This document shows positions 8,017-11,354 of a DNA stretch of 11,354 nt, piece after piece. The DNA lies in NCBI GenBank assembly GCA_002391275.1, contig DGSC01000028.1, positions 1 to 11,354 on the forward strand, written 5' to 3'. This DNA is from Prevotellaceae bacterium UBA4372. GTDB lineage: Bacteria; Bacteroidota; Bacteroidia; Bacteroidales; Bacteroidaceae. How positions within the stretch are numbered: the first letter of the stretch is position 1; the number at the start of each line of letters is the position of its first letter. Below the pieces are notes generated by a model that saw nothing but the letters and a program-made list of their open reading frames with translations, was not told the origin of the DNA and did not search any database. A program made the translations under genes and the position numbers.

Positions 8017-9918
8017 TTACCACCAATAGGATTCAATGGTGAAGTGAACGCGCACATTCACTTTCTTAATCGTAGTGCCGGCTTGGCATCTGTATTGCAT
8101 TGTCACGGTGTGCTCTTCGTCGTAGCAGGTGTCGGTGCGAATGCCACATGTCCAATTGAAAAGGTCGTTGTAAACTTCAATGTAGACATGGCCGCCATCC
8201 CATACACGCGGGTTGTTATCACCATTGAACCAACCGCCATAGGTCCCTTTGGTGTTGTTAGCACCTTCGGTGCCATCGGTGTTCAAGGGAACTATGTCTA
8301 TCAGGTTAGCTTTAAAATAAGCTTCCGAAACCCCTAACAACTGCAGGACTTTGCTGCGATCGACCTCTACTTTCACACTCTGATTGTAGCCGTCATGCCA
8401 TTGCATGGTAGTAAAGACATCGATAGTGCCGCACACTTGTTCATCCGTAACAGGCACCACTTCGGCAGGTTCGGGAATGTTTTCAATGAGGTTGTCCATG
8501 TAAGTGCGTCGGTTCTCCAGCCATGCTTTCATCTTTCCTAACTCCGTCTCAAAAGACCATCGCAATGGCCATGCCTCAGCGTCGCGTTTCATAGCTCCTT
8601 GACGGAGATGGTTTACATACGCCTCCACCTCTTGCCATGGTCGTGACACGATGCTGTCGGCATAGTGCCGCCAGGTGTCCTTATAGAGTTTAACGAATTC
8701 GTAGGTACCAAAGAGGTCGGTGAAGAACTTGGACATATTTGGATAGTTGCCATTACGTTTGTAAGGATTGGTTCCCATAACCGTCTTTCGGTAGCTGCTG
8801 AAGTAGGAATGATTTTTGGTCCAGTTATCCCAGCTGAAATCGAAAGCAGCATCAAAGTCCCAAAGTGGCCCCATGACCCAAGGACCGTCGCCATCTTTGT
8901 GCATAAAGATGCTTCGGGGCGCATCAAGTTCGACGTTGTAAATAAATTCCTGAATAATCAGGTAACGGGCGAAAGAACCCATGTCCATGAGCTGTGAAGC
9001 CGTAGCATAGTCCTTGGTCTTGATTGCAGTTTCCAGCTCTGCGAACACCTCCTGTATGCTGTCGCGCCGGTCAGCTGTCAGCAAATCGTCGTCCGGGTAT
9101 TTCACGGCAACAGGCAGATTGTAGCCCGACGACCAGAAATTGTCGGTAGCCGAAGGTTCATATTCGGGTCCATCGTCACGGTCGAGCGAGATAAGAATGC
9201 CACGTTCATCGCTTACGTCCACCCGGCTCTTGTTCTGTTGAACCTGCTCGGTGAGCTGATAGACGCCTATATATTTGCCATTAACGAAAAGCTCAACATA
9301 GCGCGTATGGTTGGTGAAAGGCAGCCCCATCATGCGACCAAGTTCAAACACATAAGTGTTCATCATATCGGTCATATCACGATAGTTCGACAACAACACC
9401 CATGATTTAGCTTTGTCCATGCCAAGCATCTTCTGTTTGGTATCGAGCTTGATGCGATAGGGTTTCTTGTCATAGTAAAGCCAAGACGAGTTGCCGCGAC
9501 CTCGAATGCCTCCATGCACCCATCGGTTTCCATAGTGGCCGAGCCCATTGACGCCTATATAGCAAGGGATATAATAGTCTTTTGTGTCAATAGCACGCTG
9601 GTCCTCGGTATATACGAACATCTGAAAGACCTGATATTTGTCTTTGACAACCGCTTCGTCAGGAACAAAAAATCCAATGCTATCCATAGCGGAAGCAGTC
9701 ATCGGCACCGCAAATCCATCGTTGAGATGTATGAGCATGTCAGAATCGTCGGCGGAGAAATCTGCATGATCAATACTGTCTACATGTATGGGCAACATCC
9801 AATGGGCCGACTGAGCAGAATGATAAATATTCATCCACTCCTGAGCTTGAAGAGTTACGGGAATGGAGAAAAATAACAGCACAGCGGCTATTAGTGACTT
9901 GAATAGATAATTTATCAT
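8017..9918 (-). CDS. Secreted CotH-type protein kinase with C-terminal DUF4859-like domain
   Basis: 633 residues from the ATG at 9918. The frame extends to 9984, but the later Met gives a clean signal peptide (MINYLFKSLIAAVLLFFSIPVTLQA) and the promoter -7 box lies between the two Mets, so the longer start is unlikely. Seen: glycine-rich RGRGNSS (139-145) followed by PYRIKLD with Lys157; a helix with SNYRDMTDMMNTY; ELFVNGKYIGVYQLTEQV with Glu224; and GPLWDFD (351-357 region) with Asp354 and Asp356, a DFG-like metal-binding motif. These are the hallmarks of the CotH family. Family knowledge: Bacillus CotH phosphorylates spore coat proteins; in Bacteroidetes the targets are unknown. About 496-633 forms a separate beta-rich domain (LGVSEAYF...GGWFNGDNNPRVWDGGHVYIEV) resembling DUF4859; that name is from memory. 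No T9SS tail or lipobox is visible, so periplasmic or otherwise secreted. Confidence 0.88.
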   Translation of the reverse strand: MINYLFKSLIAAVLLFFSIPVTLQAQEWMNIYHSAQSAHWMLPIHVDSIDHADFSADDSDMLIHLNDGFAVPMTASAMDSIGFFVPDEAVVKDKYQVFQMFVYTEDQRAIDTKDYYIPCYIGVNGLGHYGNRWVHGGIRGRGNSSWLYYDKKPYRIKLDTKQKMLGMDKAKSWVLLSNYRDMTDMMNTYVFELGRMMGLPFTNHTRYVELFVNGKYIGVYQLTEQVQQNKSRVDVSDERGILISLDRDDGPEYEPSATDNFWSSGYNLPVAVKYPDDDLLTADRRDSIQEVFAELETAIKTKDYATASQLMDMGSFARYLIIQEFIYNVELDAPRSIFMHKDGDGPWVMGPLWDFDAAFDFSWDNWTKNHSYFSSYRKTVMGTNPYKRNGNYPNMSKFFTDLFGTYEFVKLYKDTWRHYADSIVSRPWQEVEAYVNHLRQGAMKRDAEAWPLRWSFETELGKMKAWLENRRTYMDNLIENIPEPAEVVPVTDEQVCGTIDVFTTMQWHDGYNQSVKVEVDRSKVLQLLGVSEAYFKANLIDIVPLNTDGTEGANNTKGTYGGWFNGDNNPRVWDGGHVYIEVYNDLFNWTCGIRTDTCYDEEHTVTMQYRCQAGTTIKKVNVRVHFTIESYWW

Positions 9919-9942
9919 TGCCAAATTATAATATTTCGGTGG

Positions 9943-9950
9943 CAAAAATA
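9943..9950 (-). promoter_or_regulatory. -7 promoter box (TATTTTTG) of the CotH gene
   Basis: On the minus strand TATTTTTG (9950-9943) matches the Bacteroidetes -7 consensus TAnnTTTG exactly and lies 24 bp before the ATG at 9918. A TTTG at 9985-9982 is about 31 bp upstream, longer than the usual spacing, so the -33 element is unsure. The box lies inside the 66-bp extension to the alternative Met at 9984, which supports the shorter protein. Confidence 0.6.
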
Positions 9951-9984
9951 CACTCTTTTCATTAAACAGCCATCTTTTTAACAA

Positions 9985-10474
9985 AAAAAAATAGCTGCCA
10001 CATGTAATTTAACCTCTGCGTCCGTCCAAGGGCAACAGCATGAATTTGAATCCTTTTTCTACGGGCCATACCATTGTTGCCGCAAGGCTGATACAAACGG
10101 CCCTTAAAGAACAGCACAACTCTTTGCTTACCATTTCCTCGCAGCCATTGAAAGCTTGACTGAGGACAAGAAAAAAATTATTACTACTCGCTAAACAATT
10201 CCATAATCGACAATTCGACTGACATTAAACAACCTTTAATATCAGCGCCAGTGCGACCGATTATTGGGTTCTTGACATTAACTTTCTTGTTCTCGCCTTC
10301 TGCCTATTAGCAACGTCCCTCTGTATGCTTTCGGGCGATATCATACGTTGGTTCCGAAAGATGGAACGGAGCTTGGCATCTTTCTTCGTATGTTTTAGGT
10401 CGGCTGTCCACTATAAGAATGGAAACATCACCCGATGTTGAGGTCATCATGCCAGCATCCTCTGGCCGTTTTGC
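9985..10474. other. Intergenic region with no recognised gene
   Basis: About 490 bp upstream of CotH. No coding frame with recognisable features, no tRNA and no mobile element was found. Two competing small inverted repeats are present: CTTTCGG (10328-10334) with CCGAAAG (10354-10360), and GAAAGATG (10356-10363) with CATCTTTC (10377-10384). They share GAAAG, so only one hairpin can form at a time. No function is assigned. Confidence 0.5.
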
Positions 10475-10507
10475 TTGGTTGAAGACCGCGATGCATATAG
10501 GCGCGAG

Positions 10508-10577
10508 GATTATTCCATGACCTTGGAACAATCATTCGATGGTCATGGAATGATTGTTCCAAGGCCATGGAATAATC
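10508..10577. repeat. 30-bp inverted repeat with 10-nt loop (core of repeat copy 2)
   Basis: Bases 10508-10537 are the reverse complement of 10548-10577 except for one pair (A10520/C10565). The loop is GATGGTCATG (10538-10547). Aligned on the + strand to 2149-2218, 68 of 70 bases are identical, far above the roughly 70% identity of the flanks. The 11-mer GGTCATGGAAT recurs at 10541-10551, inverted at 10512-10522, and with one change at 10563-10573. Confidence 0.93.
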
Positions 10578-10639
10578 AAAACGGCTGGGCGCGTGGCCTG
10601 TTTTCCTTTTATGCATACGGTGATGGGAAGGGATAAAAG

Positions 10640-10740
10640 AGCTCGTCAGGTATAGATGACGGTCCCGGTTCCGCTATTGCAACTCAGAGCGCGACACCCT
10701 CTCGCGGTTGTCATGTTATAGTTGATGGTTCCGGTTCGTC
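10640..10740 (-). repeat. Internal tandem duplication within repeat copy 2
   Basis: On the minus strand two related units occur: CGGAACC-ATCAACTATAACATGACAACCGCGAG (10733-10701) and CGGAACCGGGACC-GTCATCTATACCTGACGAGCTC (about 10675-10640), offset by about 60-65 bases. Copy 1 has only one such unit (about 2059-2086, GGAACCGACCACTATACC...). The units have diverged, so the duplication is not recent, or copy 1 has lost one. Confidence 0.55.
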
Positions 10741-10851
10741 GACCGATCGAAGAAGGCGAGCTGGGAGCTTGTCACATATCGGCGGCAAGCTTAAATGCAG
10801 TGAGGCAAATACTTTGGTATGGACATGCTTATGTTTAGCGGACACCAATAT

Positions 10852-10892
10852 AAAAAAAATCCGCCACCGAACAGGTTCAGTGGCGGATTTTA
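10852..10892 (-). terminator. Rho-independent terminator of pckA
   Basis: On the minus strand AAAATCCGCCACTGAA pairs with TTCGGTGGCGGATTTT (bases 10891-10856, one mismatch, CAGG-type tetraloop region 10872-10875) and is followed by a run of T. It begins about 16 bases after the pckA stop codon. The A/T flanks are symmetrical, so it may act in both directions. Confidence 0.93.
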
Positions 10893-10907
10893 TATTAAAC
10901 GTAATGC

Positions 10908-11354
10908 TTAGAGCTTGGGACCAGCAGCAACAAGAGCCTTACCAGCCTCGTTGGTGGTGTACTTGCCGAAGTTCTTGATGAAGCGTGCAGCAAGATCCTT
11001 AGCCTTCTCTTCCCACTCGCTTGCGTTGGCATACGTGTCGCGAGGATCGAGGATAGCGGGGTTCACGTTGGGCAGAGCCGTGGGCACTTCGAAGTCGAAG
11101 TAAGGAATCTTCTTGGTCTCAGCCTTCAGGATGCTGCCGTCGAGGATAGCGTCGATGATACCGCGTGTGTCGGGGATAGAGATACGCTTGCCTGTGCCGT
11201 TCCAGCCGGTGTTGACCAGATAAGCCTTGGCACCGCTCTTCTCCATCTTCTTGACGAGCTCCTCGGCATACTTCGTGGGATGCAGCTCCAAGAATGCCTG
11301 GCCGAAGCAAGCACTGAAGGTGGGCGTGGGCTCGGTGATGCCGCGCTCTGTGCC
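10908..11354 (-). CDS. pckA: ATP-dependent phosphoenolpyruvate carboxykinase, C-terminal part
   Basis: This cytoplasmic enzyme interconverts oxaloacetate + ATP with phosphoenolpyruvate + CO2 + ADP. In fermentative Bacteroidales it is thought to run toward oxaloacetate on the route to succinate (family knowledge). The last 148 residues are in the window; the frame is open to base 11354, so the start lies beyond it. Seen: GTERGITEPTPTFSACFGQ at the cut end, LHPTKYAE, then AYLVNTGWNGTGKRISIPDTR, a near-exact match to the conserved C-terminal lobe of ATP-type PEPCK. The end KALVAAGPKL equals the usual C-terminus of the family. Stop TAA at 10910-10908, followed closely by its terminator. No sign of damage. 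Confidence 0.97.
   Translation of the reverse strand, partial: GTERGITEPTPTFSACFGQAFLELHPTKYAEELVKKMEKSGAKAYLVNTGWNGTGKRISIPDTRGIIDAILDGSILKAETKKIPYFDFEVPTALPNVNPAILDPRDTYANASEWEEKAKDLAARFIKNFGKYTTNEAGKALVAAGPKL

Larger units (their letters stand above)
10475..10808 (-). repeat. Dispersed intergenic repeat element, copy 2 (inverted relative to copy 1)
   Basis: Read on the minus strand it gives the same order of blocks as the element at 1980-2250: CATTTA (10797), CGCCGATA and TCGCCTTCT (10784-10747), GACGAACCGGAACC, CTATACCTGACGAGC, CCACGCGCCC (about 10595-10585), the palindrome, then CCTATATGCATCGCGGTCTT (10497-10478). It is some 65 bp longer than copy 1 because one internal segment is duplicated (10640-10740). 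It lies between the CotH promoter and the pckA terminator. A frame of 62 codons (10616-10428, minus) parallels the one in copy 1. The boundaries are by eye. Confidence 0.8.

Noticed and set aside
10281..10400. A third, degenerate copy of the repeat element (short matches such as TCGCCTTCTGC)
   Set aside because: Only one short block matches and the following blocks do not occur in order, so chance is a sufficient explanation.
1980..10808. Composite transposon or IS pair around the three exported-protein genes
   Set aside because: Neither repeat encodes a transposase and no terminal repeats or target duplications were seen; the copies are too diverged outside the core for a recent composite element.

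Overview
The window looks like a Bacteroidales chromosome, most likely Prevotella or a relative (inference). The signs are Bacteroidetes-type promoter boxes (TAnnTTTG), a C-terminal domain of the kind used for type IX secretion (T9SS) on a secreted protein, A-rich leaders without strong Shine-Dalgarno sites, and a KMGKS-type cysteinyl-tRNA synthetase. No genes for mobile elements, CRISPR arrays, tRNA or rRNA are visible.

Layout: at the left end is the 3' part of cysS (+), then nagB (+, glucosamine-6-phosphate deaminase) with its own promoter and a strong terminator. From about 1.98 to 2.25 kb lies an intergenic repeat element built around a perfect 33-bp inverted repeat. Three large genes on the minus strand follow, all for exported proteins: a metalloprotease-like protein with a T9SS tail (2300-4906), a periplasmic M16 zinc protease (5068-7899) and a secreted CotH-type kinase (8017-9918). 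CotH and the M16 gene are 117 bp apart and may be co-transcribed; the T9SS protein is separated from them by a terminator. A gap of about 990 bp follows, holding the CotH promoter, about 490 bp in which no gene is recognised, and a second, inverted copy of the repeat element. The window ends in the 3' part of pckA (ATP-dependent PEP carboxykinase, minus strand), which has a clear terminator.

The two ends are housekeeping central metabolism and translation. The middle is an envelope/secretion cluster with proteolysis and a possible protein phosphorylation activity. No shared pathway can be shown, only a shared extracytoplasmic location.

The most unusual feature is the pair of dispersed repeats that bracket the three-gene block. 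Their flanks are diverged and in opposite orientation, but their palindromic cores are almost identical. The 10-nt loop of the core is flipped relative to the flanks between the two copies, which suggests inversion through a hairpin or cruciform. An open reading frame across the core stays open in both loop orientations.
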